Shown: positions 41,500 to 50,832, numbered from the stretch's first letter. The stretch: 64,000 nucleotides of DNA from Paenibacillus camerounensis (GCF_000723885.1 NZ_CCDG010000055.1:58409-122408), one strand, 5' to 3'. The notes: generated by a model from the sequence alone, not told the origin. A program made the numbers and translations.

Positions 41500-42897
41500 A
41501 TGCCAAGTGAAGATGAAATCAAGGCGCTGGAGCGGTCGATTGCCGAGATTACGGAGATTGCTAACGGGTTCGGGCTGGACTTTTACCCGATGCGGTATGA
41601 GATATGTCCTGCCGATATTATTTATACCTTCGGGGCCTACGGGATGCCTACCCGGTTCGGGCACTGGAGCTTCGGGAAAAGCTTTCATAAAATGAAATCC
41701 CAGTATGACTTCGGCCTCAGTAAAATCTACGAGCTCGTCATTAACTCCAACCCCTGCTACGCCTTTCTGCTGGACGGCAATTCCCTGATCCAGAATAAGC
41801 TGATCGTTGCCCACGTTCTGGCTCACTGCGATTTCTTCAAAAATAATATGCGCTTCTCCATGTCTAACCGGGATATGGTCGAGAGCATGTCTGCCACAGC
41901 CGACCGGATCGCCGGTTACACGGTGACCTACGGCATTGACCGGGTGGAGCGGTTCATCGACTCGGTGCTGGCGATTCAGGAGCATATTGATCCCAGCCTG
42001 ATCCAGCCGCGCAAGCTCGGCAAAACCGATCTGCTGGAAGCCAAGATGAGAGCTAACAAAAAGGGCCCGTCCGGCAATTCCGCCGGAGAGAATGCTTACA
42101 GCGAGCTGTGGAAGCTCGATCAGGCCAAAGACGGTCCGCAGGAGCCGGACGCTGCCGCCAAGCGGGCCTTCCCGCCTGAGCCGGAAAAGGATATCGTCTG
42201 GTTCATCCAGCAATATTCGACTAGCCTTGAGGATTGGCAGCGCGATATTATGACCATGCTGCGCGACGAGATGCTCTATTTCTGGCCGCAGATGGAGACG
42301 AAGATCATGAACGAAGGCTGGGCTTCCTACTGGCATCAGCGGATCATGCGCGAGCTGGACCTGACTTCGGAGGAGACGATCGAGTACTCCAAGCTCAATT
42401 CGTCCGTCGTGCAGCCGTCGCGCCAGAGCCTGAATCCGTATTATTTGGGACTGAAAATCTTTGAGGACATCGAGCGCCGCTGGGACCGTGACAAAATGTT
42501 CGAGGTACGCGAGCTCGACTCCGACATCTCCTTCATCCGCAGCTACCTGTCGAAGCAGCTGGTTAACGATCTCGACCTATACGTGTTCGAGAAAAAAGGC
42601 CCGGAGTGGAAAATCACCGACAAAGCCTGGGAAAATGTCCGCGACCAGCTCGTGCTTGCCAGGGTCAACGGCGGCTCCCCGTACCTCGTCATCCAGGATG
42701 CCGACTATGAACGCAACGGCGAGCTGCTGATCGCCCACCGCTACGAGAGCATTGAGCTGGATCTGAAATATCTGGAGCGCACCCTTCCGCACATCTACTC
42801 CCTCTGGGGCCGCAATGTTCACTTACAGACTGTCGTGGAGGATAAAAAGGCCCTGTTCACTTATGACGGGAAAAAGGTGCAGCGGAAGTTTATGTAG
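41500..42897 (+). CDS. spoVR: SpoVR-family protein
   Basis: The 465-residue protein is the normal SpoVR length. FYPMRYEICPADIIYTFGAYGMP (residues 27-49 in outline), HCDFFKNN and NEGWASYWHQRIM are typical conserved segments. In Bacillus subtilis SpoVR affects spore cortex formation; the enteric homologue YcgB works with the PrkA-type kinase YeaG. A PrkA gene lies 18 kb away in this window. GGAGGGAG precedes the ATG at 41500; the longer frame from 41185 runs over the pseudogenes. It has its own terminator. Confidence 0.9.
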   Translation: MPSEDEIKALERSIAEITEIANGFGLDFYPMRYEICPADIIYTFGAYGMPTRFGHWSFGKSFHKMKSQYDFGLSKIYELVINSNPCYAFLLDGNSLIQNKLIVAHVLAHCDFFKNNMRFSMSNRDMVESMSATADRIAGYTVTYGIDRVERFIDSVLAIQEHIDPSLIQPRKLGKTDLLEAKMRANKKGPSGNSAGENAYSELWKLDQAKDGPQEPDAAAKRAFPPEPEKDIVWFIQQYSTSLEDWQRDIMTMLRDEMLYFWPQMETKIMNEGWASYWHQRIMRELDLTSEETIEYSKLNSSVVQPSRQSLNPYYLGLKIFEDIERRWDRDKMFEVRELDSDISFIRSYLSKQLVNDLDLYVFEKKGPEWKITDKAWENVRDQLVLARVNGGSPYLVIQDADYERNGELLIAHRYESIELDLKYLERTLPHIYSLWGRNVHLQTVVEDKKALFTYDGKKVQRKFM

Positions 42898-42927
42898 GTC
42901 TTTCAGCGAATACGAGAATGTTGTCAA

Positions 42928-42960
42928 GAGAGCATCTCCTTGTTGGGATGGTCTCTTTTT
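42928..42960 (+). terminator. terminator after spoVR
   Basis: AGAGAGCATC pairs with GATGGTCTCT (one mismatch), followed by five T. Confidence 0.8.
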
Positions 42961-43139
42961 GTAATTTCCGTCTGGATAGCATAGTGCAAAAATAACTGAC
43001 CCTGTGAGCCCTCACCACGACATAAGCCATACTTCAGCCTAGACGTGTTTATACTGCATTAGCATCGCACCATCTAATGCCATAAAAAAACTTTTATTCA
43101 TATTAATAACAGCTATAATAGAACCCAGAGGTGATTGAA

Positions 43140-44387
43140 TTGAATTTAAGCAAACAACGTGTCCATCTGATTGACGGACTAAGGGGGTTTAGCTTATCGG
43201 GAATCATACTGGCTAATATGCTGATCTTCCAGTACGGTATGTATGGGGAGTCTGATCCGCAGCTGTTTGGAATCGGGGGAACGGACCTCGTGTTACGCTC
43301 TCTATTGTTTATTTTGGTCGTCGGCAGCTTCATGCCTGTCTTCGCCTTCATGTTCGGGTTCGGCATGGTAAAGCTGTCTGAAAGCCTAAAGGGACGCGGT
43401 CTCCGCCCAAAAAGCCACCTGGCCCGCAGATTTCTTCTGTTGCTGGTCTTGGGGCTGCTGCATTCGATTTTACTGTGGGAAGGCGATATTCTGGCCTTTT
43501 ATGGGCTAACCGGCTTTTTCCTGCTGCTGTTCCTGAACCGGAAGCCGAGGACGCTGCTAATCTGGTCAGTCCTGCTGCTGTCGGTAATGGGGATACTGGG
43601 CATCATCCCGCAAGATCCGGAGGACCCTCTTGCCGGGACATCGCCGCATACGCAAAAGTACATACGAGAAAGCATTGATATTTATGGTTCAGGAAGCTAT
43701 GGAGAGATGATGCAGTTCCGCAACAACACCGACGCGCTGTCGGATGAGGAAAGCGACATTATGGCATATGCAGCTCTATTGGCCCCATTGCTGACTGCTC
43801 CGCTGTTCCTTCTTGGCATGCGTGCCGCCCGCAACGGCATATTTGATAACCCGCAAGCCAAACGCAGCATTTATCTCCGGCGCACACTCATCCTAATTCC
43901 GGCAGGCCTGCTCACCAAAGCCTATAGCGTGCTGGTTCAGCAGCTTGGAGGAGAATCCCTGCCCGGCGCGGGAATCGGTGATCTGGCCGGCGGGTCACTG
44001 CTCGCACTCGGTTATATCTATGCCTTCGCTCTTCTGTATACGAGACCTGCCAAGACCGGCCTGCTGTACAAATTCGAAGCGGTGGGCAGGCTTTCGCTGA
44101 CGAATTATTTGATGCAGAGTGTGATCTGCACAACTATCTTTTATGGCTACGGGCTGGGTCTGTTCGGCAGGGCGGGCATACTCGGAGGCATCGGGATCGT
44201 TCTGGTGGTCTATGCTGCGCAGTTATTGCTAAGCCCGTATTATTTAGAATATTTCCGTATCGGTCCCGTCGAACAGCTCCTGCGCATCTGGACTTATCTG
44301 ACATGGAGCGGCCGGCCCAAGCGGAGTCTTCACAGCGAATCTCTGCCGGAAGCAGGCGCTCCTTCAAGCAGCCAAACGACAGCCTAA
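43140..44387 (+). CDS. DUF418-family membrane protein
   Basis: The protein of about 415 residues has eight or more hydrophobic segments. It begins near LIDGLRGFSLSGIILANMLIF, the usual opening of the YeiB/DUF418 family, and ends with the DUF418 region (GRLSLTNYLMQSVICT and LSPYYLEYFRIGPVEQLLR). The family function is unknown; related acyltransferase-like membrane proteins modify envelope sugars. Either GTG at 43131 or TTG at 43140 could start; GAGGTG fits the TTG better. TATAAT lies at 43114-43119. Confidence 0.85.
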   Translation: MNLSKQRVHLIDGLRGFSLSGIILANMLIFQYGMYGESDPQLFGIGGTDLVLRSLLFILVVGSFMPVFAFMFGFGMVKLSESLKGRGLRPKSHLARRFLLLLVLGLLHSILLWEGDILAFYGLTGFFLLLFLNRKPRTLLIWSVLLLSVMGILGIIPQDPEDPLAGTSPHTQKYIRESIDIYGSGSYGEMMQFRNNTDALSDEESDIMAYAALLAPLLTAPLFLLGMRAARNGIFDNPQAKRSIYLRRTLILIPAGLLTKAYSVLVQQLGGESLPGAGIGDLAGGSLLALGYIYAFALLYTRPAKTGLLYKFEAVGRLSLTNYLMQSVICTTIFYGYGLGLFGRAGILGGIGIVLVVYAAQLLLSPYYLEYFRIGPVEQLLRIWTYLTWSGRPKRSLHSESLPEAGAPSSSQTTA

Positions 44388-44425
44388 CCGCAGCCGGCTC
44401 TGCGGAATGTGGTAATATGATATGA

Positions 44426-44483
44426 AGAAGGCACTATCTGCCGGCACTCCGATACGAGCGCCGCTGATAGTGCCTTCTCTTTT
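44426..44483. terminator. bidirectional terminator
   Basis: AGAAGGCACTATC pairs perfectly with GATAGTGCCTTCT, with CTTTTC after it. It lies between the convergent DUF418 and esterase genes. Confidence 0.8.
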
Positions 44484-44504
44484 CAGCCTGTGCAGATGAC
44501 TAGG

Positions 44505-45464
44505 TTATTCCCCAAGTAAAAACTGCATGGTACGGTCGCCGCCGCCCGGCAGATATTCATGTCCGAAGTCCGGATACACGACCAGCTGCTTGGGAGCGGT
44601 AATTTTGTTATAGGCTGCGAACTGGGTGGACGGCGGGCAGATGGTATCCATCAGACCGGTGAAGAACAGCACCTCACCCTGAATGCGGGAAGCCAGATGC
44701 TGCAGGTCAATATAACCCAGCTTCTCAAAAACCTCGTCCTCCCGCTCATGCAGCGGATCGAACTTGCGGAAATAGATATTCAGCTCGTGGTATGCATCCT
44801 TGTCCAGGTCCATCTCCCAGACACGTTTGTAGTCACACAGGAACGGATAGGTGGTGGCGGCTTTTTTTATCCGCGGCTCAAGTGCGGCACAGGCGATAGT
44901 AAGCGCTCCGCCCTGTGACCCGCCCATGGCGTATACACGCTGCGGGTCTACTCCCGGCAGTTCAAGCGCAATCTGCGCTAACCGCACAGTGTCCAGATAA
45001 ATATGGCGGAACAGCAGGTTGTCCGGGTGATCATCCAGTCCGCGGATAATATGCCCGTTATGGGTATTGCCTTTTACACCGCCCGTATCCTCAGATAAAC
45101 CGCCCTGCCCGCGGCAGTCCAGTGCCAGCACCGAAAAGCCCAGCGAGACATAAGCCAGCTTATCCTGCCACTCGCCGGAGTCGCCGGTATATCCGTGGAA
45201 CTGCAGAACCGCCGGCTGCGGCGTACTTACCGTTCTCGGACGGAGGTATTTGGCATGGATGCGCGCACCGCGCACTCCCGTGAAATACAGATCAAAGCAT
45301 TCGGCCTGCGGCGTCTGAAAAGCACTCGGAATCAGCTCAAGCTGCGTTTCCACCGATGCAAGCTCCTCCAGTGCACGCTCCCAGTAAGCGTCGAAATCGG
45401 CCGGACGCGGGTTTCTCCCCTGGTATTGCTTTAACTGTTCTAGCGGCATATCTACTAATGGCAT
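44505..45464 (-). CDS. CE7 acetyl xylan esterase / cephalosporin-C deacetylase
   Basis: The 319-residue cytosolic esterase matches the length and motifs of CE7. RGQGG is at 118-122, GGSQGG carries the nucleophile Ser183, and GLMDTICPP and GHEYLPGG carry Asp273 and His302. These positions are within a few residues of those known in Bacillus pumilus. It removes acetyl groups from short xylo-oligosaccharides and also acts on cephalosporin C. It stands alone but fits the nearby plant-polysaccharide genes. Confidence 0.92.
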   Translation of the reverse strand: MPLVDMPLEQLKQYQGRNPRPADFDAYWERALEELASVETQLELIPSAFQTPQAECFDLYFTGVRGARIHAKYLRPRTVSTPQPAVLQFHGYTGDSGEWQDKLAYVSLGFSVLALDCRGQGGLSEDTGGVKGNTHNGHIIRGLDDHPDNLLFRHIYLDTVRLAQIALELPGVDPQRVYAMGGSQGGALTIACAALEPRIKKAATTYPFLCDYKRVWEMDLDKDAYHELNIYFRKFDPLHEREDEVFEKLGYIDLQHLASRIQGEVLFFTGLMDTICPPSTQFAAYNKITAPKQLVVYPDFGHEYLPGGGDRTMQFLLGE

Positions 45465-45570
45465 TTGCGGAACATCCCTTTCGGCAATAGGTATACATTC
45501 TAACCCATTATAGAGTCCGCCGGGAATGATTGGTATTAGATGATCTTACGAAAAAACGTTTGCAAATACC

Positions 45571-45635
45571 GCCAGCACGTGGATTCCGAGCAGGAAATCC
45601 AACCTTAACAGCGGCCGGAAGCCCAAACATTCCCG
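45571..45635 (-). repeat. dispersed repeat family A, copy 3 (truncated)
   Basis: Read on the minus strand it has GGGAATGTTTGGGCTTCCGG and CCGCTGTT, almost identical to copies 1 and 2. It then has a shortened hairpin, TGGATT/AATCCA, instead of the long stem. The rest of the element is missing. It lies between the esterase and the AraC regulator genes. A CGTTTGCAAAT sequence just beside it (45557-45567) resembles an operator half-site, possibly by chance. Confidence 0.6.
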
Positions 45636-45640
45636 CAGTG

Positions 45641-45710
45641 CAGCTCCTTCACCCGGACAGTATTTGCCCCGCCGTACAGCGCCTCCACCTGGACAGTATT
45701 TGCCCAGCAA
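45641..45710. repeat. short tandem repeat with period 34-36 bp
   Basis: Two units share CACCYGGACAGTATTTGCCC and the preceding CAGC.CCT, at 45641-45676 and 45677-45710. A third unit may begin with CAGC at 45711. It borders repeat copy 3 in the 308-bp gap. No gene is seen. Confidence 0.65.
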
Positions 45711-45772
45711 CAGCTGCACTAACACCGCAGCATCTACAGCACCCGCATCAGTATAACGTTAAAGCCCTATTT

Positions 45773-46660
45773 TCACGCCCGCACCCTAACAGGAATGTAG
45801 ATCTCCATCACCGTATCCACCCGGGAATGGCAGCGCTCATCATAAAATTCAAAGTCCTGCTTATCCTCGTCGAACGCATAACCGCTGGCCGGAAACCACT
45901 CCTCAAAAATGTATTTCCAGGTGCTCCTGATCACCTGCACGAATACATCCGGGTCACCGTCCGCGGTCCCGTCCACCGGCGGTGTGGTGAACACTGCATA
46001 CTCCGCAGCCGGCACCTCCACAGTCAGCATATCCGGGGTCACTCTGGAGAAATCATCCACAATGACACCCAGCAGGTACACAGCATTGCCATCGCCGTTA
46101 GCAGGCACACACAGCCCCACTTCGCCATGTCTGGGCGGATTAAGGAGACTGTACATTTGGTCCTCCAGATTTTCGCCCTCATACTGGCTCCAGAAAGAAG
46201 CAATATCCCTGGTATAGCTGCTGTCCGTTACATTCGTCGCAATTCCGTAGCCAGCCGCCTTAAAAGCGGGCTTTCTTACAAACACAGGATTCATTAAATA
46301 CCCTCCGAGCTCAAATTCCGGACCCTTCTGAAGATATCCGGCCATCCGCGCCGCATATTGCGAGGGATTGTAGCCGTAGGCTTTGCGGAACGCTTTGGTG
46401 AAGCCGCCCGGAGTTTCGAACCCGTAATCCAGCGCAATCTCCGTCACACTCCGCCCGCTGAACAGCTCAACCGCTGCCAAAGACAGCTTCCGGCTGCGCA
46501 CATATTCCATCACAGTCATCTCCCTGCACAGGCTGAATACGCGGCAAAAATGATACAGCGAATAGCCGGCTACAGCGGCAATCTCCTCAGCAGCCAGGTT
46601 TTCCTTAATATTCGCCTCAATATAGTCAATGCAGCGCTCTATATCCTTACTGTAATTCAC
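45773..46660 (-). CDS. AraC-family regulator with GyrI-like effector domain
   Basis: The 295-residue protein has two AraC helix-turn-helix motifs in residues 1-108 (AAEEIAAVAGYSLYHFCRVF, VTEIALDYGFETPGGFTKAF). A GyrI-like domain follows to the end (FKAAGYGIATN and WKYIFEEWFPASGYAFDED). It is a paralogue in layout of the gene at 17539-18399. The effector and targets are unknown. It is transcribed alone and is divergent from the DinB-like gene. Confidence 0.85.
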   Translation of the reverse strand: MNYSKDIERCIDYIEANIKENLAAEEIAAVAGYSLYHFCRVFSLCREMTVMEYVRSRKLSLAAVELFSGRSVTEIALDYGFETPGGFTKAFRKAYGYNPSQYAARMAGYLQKGPEFELGGYLMNPVFVRKPAFKAAGYGIATNVTDSSYTRDIASFWSQYEGENLEDQMYSLLNPPRHGEVGLCVPANGDGNAVYLLGVIVDDFSRVTPDMLTVEVPAAEYAVFTTPPVDGTADGDPDVFVQVIRSTWKYIFEEWFPASGYAFDEDKQDFEFYDERCHSRVDTVMEIYIPVRVRA

Positions 46661-46847
46661 TGAGCAACCCAGCCTTTCCCGTACGGTACCTTCATTATAA
46701 CAACACGCTTCGCAGAGGACTGTTCCAGTTTTGCTTGAATGGAAATTACTGTGCTCAATGAACCTGACGTACTGTAGTCAACTTCCATGAGGTATAGTTA
46801 AAGCGGGAATAATACCCAATAAACCCTTTTTACAGGAGGAAAAAATC

Positions 46848-47345
46848 ATGGCACCCACAACAAATGCTCAGCGTGTATCCGAATTCCATTCTTTCATTCC
46901 TTACATTCAGTCGCTGGAAGCCCTGGACAATACAGTCTGGGAAAGTCCCGTCGGAGAAGGCAAATGGTCGCTCAAAGAGCTGCTCTGCCACTTAATGCGC
47001 TGGGATCAGTATTTTTACGGGGAGGCATTCGCCAAAGTGAAGGAAGGGCAGCCGGTGACGGCGAAGCACCTGAATTTTAACGAATTTAATGCCCGGGCGA
47101 TTCAGTACGCGCAGACGGTAACCGTGCAGGAGGCGATTGAGCAATTTGTGCTATACCGCAGCCTGATCGTTGCCGAGATGACGGGCAGCAGTGAAGCGGA
47201 TTTTTCGCGGACGCACAAGGACGGTGACGGCAAAACGTTCAGCTACCGCGGGCATCTGCGGGGCTTTCTCCCCCATGATAAGCACCATAAGAAACAAATT
47301 GAGCAGTATTTACAGTCCCGCGCGGTCACGAAAAGCCAACCTTAG
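46848..47345 (+). CDS. DinB-family protein (putative metal-dependent enzyme)
   Basis: The 165-residue protein has the four-helix DinB fold. KWSLKELLCHLMRWDQYF carries the first His, and GFLPHDKHHKKQIEQYL carries the paired His ligands near residues 144 and 148. Some family members are thiol-dependent transferases, but the substrate here is unknown. ACAGGAGG lies before the ATG. It is a single gene. Confidence 0.85.
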   Translation: MAPTTNAQRVSEFHSFIPYIQSLEALDNTVWESPVGEGKWSLKELLCHLMRWDQYFYGEAFAKVKEGQPVTAKHLNFNEFNARAIQYAQTVTVQEAIEQFVLYRSLIVAEMTGSSEADFSRTHKDGDGKTFSYRGHLRGFLPHDKHHKKQIEQYLQSRAVTKSQP

Positions 47346-47360
47346 CCAGGCATCCATACT

Positions 47361-47545
47361 TAACTGCACTCTGTACATCTAAAAAACTCTTTTTATTCCA
47401 TAAAATCTGAATAGCTGTACTCCGTACATCTAAAAACACTAAAAAATCCCTTTTAGCCTAATTCCGGCTGATATAGCTGCACAAACTACACTTATATCGC
47501 TCAGCTATTGGTTTTTGCCCCTTTTAATTGCACAGAGTGCAGTTA
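47361..47545. mobile_element. MITE-like element with 14-bp terminal inverted repeats
   Basis: TAACTGCACTCTGT (47361-47374) and its exact reverse complement ACAGAGTGCAGTTA (47532-47545) bound 185 bp. Inside, the segment CTCYGTACATCTAAAAA occurs twice in direct order, about 48 bp apart. There is no reading frame, so it would need an enzyme from elsewhere. No clear target-site duplication is seen. It may be one more intergenic repeat rather than a true transposon. Confidence 0.5.
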
Positions 47546-47552
47546 TGTCAGC

Positions 47553-47595
47553 AAAAAAAGCCCGCCCCTCCCCCTCCAAGGGGGAACGAGCAGGC
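47553..47595 (-). terminator. terminator of the GH105 operon
   Basis: GCCTGC and CCCCCT pair with AGGGGG and GGCGGGC, and a T7 run follows on the minus strand. It lies about 115 bp past the GH105 stop; the intervening bases hold no gene. Confidence 0.7.
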
Positions 47596-47708
47596 AAGAT
47601 GCCAACAGTAATTCATCCGCTACAGCAGCACATACTTCTCAACAGGTACCGGGTGATTCAGCACCACACATAATGCAAAGCCTTGGAGGCTCCGATTGGC
47701 CTGACTGC

Positions 47709-48839
47709 CTATTTCCCCTCACAATAGCTCTCCACTTCAAGCGATGCCAGCAAAAGCGGCCCGACTCCCATGGGGGTATCCGATACAACAGCTTCAGAAA
47801 TATAGTAATCGTAGGAGCCGTTACGGTCTTTGCTCAGCCCGGCGCCATTGCAGATTGCGTGCAAATGAAGACCTTCGCTGTCCTCTGTAACCAGATGCTT
47901 CATAATACCTTCATAGCCTCTAAGCATACCTGCTTCAAAAGAACGCTCCAGATAGCCCAGTCTCAGCCCCTTAGCCATGGCATACACGAACATAGTTGAG
48001 CCGGTAGCTTCCAGGTAATTCCCCTTGCGTCCCGCCTGATCCAGCACCTGATACCAGAGGCCGGTCTCCTTGTCCTGTACTTCCAGAAGAGCGCCGCACA
48101 CCCGCTGAAAAATACCGATGATCGTTCCGCGCTGCGGATGGGTCACCGGAAAATGCTCCAGGCAGTCCACGCAAGCCATCACATACCAGCCCATTGCCCG
48201 GCTCCAGAAGTGGGAGGATAATCCGGTTGTGGAATCTGCCCACTCCTGCTCCTTCGATTCATCCCAGCCGTGATACAGCAGACCGGTGCGGGGATCACGG
48301 GTCCGGCGCTCGATCAGCAGCAGCTGGCGGGCTGACTCGTCAATCAGCTCGGGGCGCTGGAAGACAGCGCCGAACTGGGCCAGAAACGGCGAGGCCATAT
48401 ATAACCCGTCCAGCCACATCTGGAACGGATAGACTTTTTTGTGCCAGAACCCGCCTTCCGAGGTGCGGGGATGACTGATCAGCTGGGCCGCCAGCAGATG
48501 GGCAGCTTCGGCGTAGCGCTGCTCTCCGGTCTTCTGGTAGAGCAGGAACAGATTCTTGCCCTGGTTAATCTGGTCCAGATTATATTCCTCCAGCCTGTAT
48601 GTGCGGATGGAGCCGTCCCCGCCGATGAAGCTGTCCATATGCCGCTGCATATAATCGAAATAATCCGGTTCTCCCAGCTGAAGCCCGGCCTTGGCCATCG
48701 CCAGCTGCAGCATACCCGGAACATAAGCCCAGCGCTCCAGCAGGTAAGCATGCTCCCCCTGCTCATTGCACTGGCCGAGTATAGTCTCCGCAATCCTGCG
48801 GGACCAGCTTACGGTATTCACCTCTGTTACAGACATCAT
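47709..48839 (-). CDS. GH105 unsaturated rhamnogalacturonyl hydrolase
   Basis: The 376-residue protein is an (alpha/alpha)6-barrel hydrolase of the YteR/YesR type. It removes the unsaturated galacturonyl end from rhamnogalacturonan or pectin oligomers made by lyases. Catalytic Asp144 lies in MWLDGLYMASPF, matching Asp143 of YteR. HFWSRAMGWYVMA near 213 lines the active site. It has no signal peptide, so it is cytosolic. It is the last of three genes with the esterase and pectinesterase. AGGAGG serves either of two adjacent ATG codons. Confidence 0.9.
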   Translation of the reverse strand: MMSVTEVNTVSWSRRIAETILGQCNEQGEHAYLLERWAYVPGMLQLAMAKAGLQLGEPDYFDYMQRHMDSFIGGDGSIRTYRLEEYNLDQINQGKNLFLLYQKTGEQRYAEAAHLLAAQLISHPRTSEGGFWHKKVYPFQMWLDGLYMASPFLAQFGAVFQRPELIDESARQLLLIERRTRDPRTGLLYHGWDESKEQEWADSTTGLSSHFWSRAMGWYVMACVDCLEHFPVTHPQRGTIIGIFQRVCGALLEVQDKETGLWYQVLDQAGRKGNYLEATGSTMFVYAMAKGLRLGYLERSFEAGMLRGYEGIMKHLVTEDSEGLHLHAICNGAGLSKDRNGSYDYYISEAVVSDTPMGVGPLLLASLEVESYCEGK

Positions 48840-48871
48840 TCATTCCTCCTGTCATTTATCTATAATAGTAG

Positions 48872-49897
48872 TCAATCTGCAAGCTGCCCGCGCAGCCAGG
48901 CAAACGCCGGACCGCCGTGAATCTCATGCCCGCCTGAGAAAAAATCTGCCCCGACCTGCCCGCTATGCCCCGCTGCACTGTAAATCTGCTGCAGTCTGCC
49001 CAGCGCAAGCTTTGATCCTGCAGGGCCGAATAACGGATCACCATCACCTGACTCCAGGAACAGGCCGCGCGGCGCAATTAACCCCAGCAGGTCCGGCATT
49101 TCGGCTTCCAGCAGTATCCCCGGAATGTAGTTATCCAGGCAGTGGTTCCGTGTAAGAATACTAGCTGCGAATGTATTGGCATAGCCGCTGACAACGGCAC
49201 AGGCAATCCGCTCATCCAGCGCCGCCGTGAAGCCGGCTACCAGTCCGCCGCCGGAGATGCCCATAATGCCGATATGCCCGCTGCGCACCTCACTGCGGGT
49301 CTCCAGATAATCAAGCACCCGCATCGTCTCATAGATGCGGTAACCAGCCATCGTCTGTCCGGCCATTAACAGCGCCGAGGACAGGCGGAAGCAGGAGTTT
49401 TTGCCAGGCTCACCGCTCAAGCGGTCTTCATCCAGCCGCCGGTCGCCGAAGCCAAACACCTCCGGAGCAGCCACTACAAAGCCTTCTTTAACAAGCGATA
49501 CGGCAAAATCCTTATGAAGTCCCGGGTCCCTCTGCCGTTCTGATCCGTCCGGGTCCAGGCCGGTAATCTCCCGGCTGCCATAGCCATGTCCGTGAACGGC
49601 TACAACGGCCGGTGCGGGAGAAGCTGAAGCCCCTTCCGGAATCAGCAGGTACAGCGGCATACGCAGTCCCTCGTAGGTTGTAATCTCTATCCGTTCCCGG
49701 ATATATCCGGGACAGGCTACCCGCTCCAGCAGCACGGGTTCAAGCCCGGTACGCGTCTCCGGGAATCCGCCCAGCTTCTCCGTGAAGGCTGCGGCAAGCC
49801 CGGAACGCCACTGCCCGAAAGGAAGCTCCTCCCGGAACGCGGAGCTGCGGGGTGCGGAATCTGTCAGGTTGTTCATGTATTGCTGCAATACATCCAT
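48872..49897 (-). CDS. alpha/beta hydrolase, probable acetyl esterase of pectin use
   Basis: The 341-residue protein has an alpha/beta-hydrolase core. An HGHGYGS oxyanion loop starts at residue 102, and GISGGG carries nucleophile Ser215. A candidate acid lies in LESGDGDPLFG, and a His in GGHEIHGGP. It resembles the dienelactone-hydrolase-like Abhydrolase_7 proteins found in rhamnogalacturonan loci. Without a signal peptide it would de-esterify imported oligomers. The gaps to its neighbours are 32 and 44 bp, so it is co-transcribed. Confidence 0.8.
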   Translation of the reverse strand: MDVLQQYMNNLTDSAPRSSAFREELPFGQWRSGLAAAFTEKLGGFPETRTGLEPVLLERVACPGYIRERIEITTYEGLRMPLYLLIPEGASASPAPAVVAVHGHGYGSREITGLDPDGSERQRDPGLHKDFAVSLVKEGFVVAAPEVFGFGDRRLDEDRLSGEPGKNSCFRLSSALLMAGQTMAGYRIYETMRVLDYLETRSEVRSGHIGIMGISGGGLVAGFTAALDERIACAVVSGYANTFAASILTRNHCLDNYIPGILLEAEMPDLLGLIAPRGLFLESGDGDPLFGPAGSKLALGRLQQIYSAAGHSGQVGADFFSGGHEIHGGPAFAWLRGQLAD

Positions 49898-49941
49898 TTC
49901 TTGTTCGCCTCCTGCATACTGTCTGCGATGTTAGCAGACAC

Positions 49942-50832
49942 TCAATATCCCTCCGGATGCCAGCCGCCGAGGACGTTCAGCACCCTGTATTCCGCCGCTT
50001 CCTCAGCATTCAGCTGCCGGGACCATGATACTCTTGCCTGCGGACCAGCCCCCGGTCCGCTGCTGGCATATTCCTCATAACGGCTGGTTGCCTCCCTGTC
50101 CGGCTGCCCCCAGTTATGCCAGCCTTCCGGCGTAACCGAAGCATCCATCCCGGTGCGGATAAAAGCCACACGGGCATAGGGACGCCATGGACGGCCCAGA
50201 TAGACATCGCTGACTCCTTCTCCCCCGGTGATCCCGCAGTTCAGGAACACGTAACCGAATCTGGCGCCTTCCGGTGTGGAAGCTGCGGTAATATAACCCC
50301 GGGAACGCTTGTTATGCAGCTCGCAGCGGTCAAACAAAGCGGTCGCGGGACCGAAAATATAATCCACATCACCTTCGATATAGCAGTTATCGTAATATTG
50401 CCTGCCTTGGCCGGTATACAGCGTATCCTGATCCCCGAGCAGGCGGACCCGCCGGAAGACAGCCTGATCTGCATCAATAAAAGCAGCTACGGCCTGACCG
50501 GTGCCCGGGCCGGAGCTGTTGCGGACAGTCAGATTCTCGGCGGTGAAGACTGACGCAAAGACATTTAGCGTACCGGTTCTGAATGTGCCGAGCGGCTCGC
50601 CGTCCGGGCCGAGCGTATGCGCGTTGTCCGACCAGCTCAGGATGGTCGATTCTGTATCCTCACCCAGCAGCAGAATGGGAGGCAGCTGCTGTCCTACTGT
50701 AATTTTTTCCTCATAGATTCCGGGTCTGATACGGATGGTAACCGCTGACCTGTACTCCGGGGGAATAGAATCCAAGGCCTCCTGCAGGCTGCCGAATCCG
50801 CCGGTATTATCCTTTGAGACTGTAATTAGCAT
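49942..50832 (-). CDS. CE8 pectinesterase, cytosolic
   Basis: The 296-residue protein is a beta-helix pectin methylesterase. The catalytic residues are visible: GTGQAVAAF near 111, Asp136 in LLGDQDTLY, Asp157 in GDVDYIFG and Arg214 in YLGRPWRPY. There is no signal peptide, unlike extracellular plant-pathogen enzymes, so it should act on imported methylated oligogalacturonides. It is the first gene of the esterase-GH105 operon and is divergent from an AraC regulator. Confidence 0.9.
   Translation of the reverse strand: MLITVSKDNTGGFGSLQEALDSIPPEYRSAVTIRIRPGIYEEKITVGQQLPPILLLGEDTESTILSWSDNAHTLGPDGEPLGTFRTGTLNVFASVFTAENLTVRNSSGPGTGQAVAAFIDADQAVFRRVRLLGDQDTLYTGQGRQYYDNCYIEGDVDYIFGPATALFDRCELHNKRSRGYITAASTPEGARFGYVFLNCGITGGEGVSDVYLGRPWRPYARVAFIRTGMDASVTPEGWHNWGQPDREATSRYEEYASSGPGAGPQARVSWSRQLNAEEAAEYRVLNVLGGWHPEGY

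Noticed and set aside
45553..45567. LacI/CcpA operator next to the esterase gene
   Set aside because: Only one half-site (CGTTTGC) is good and it lies beside a truncated repeat copy, so chance is likely.
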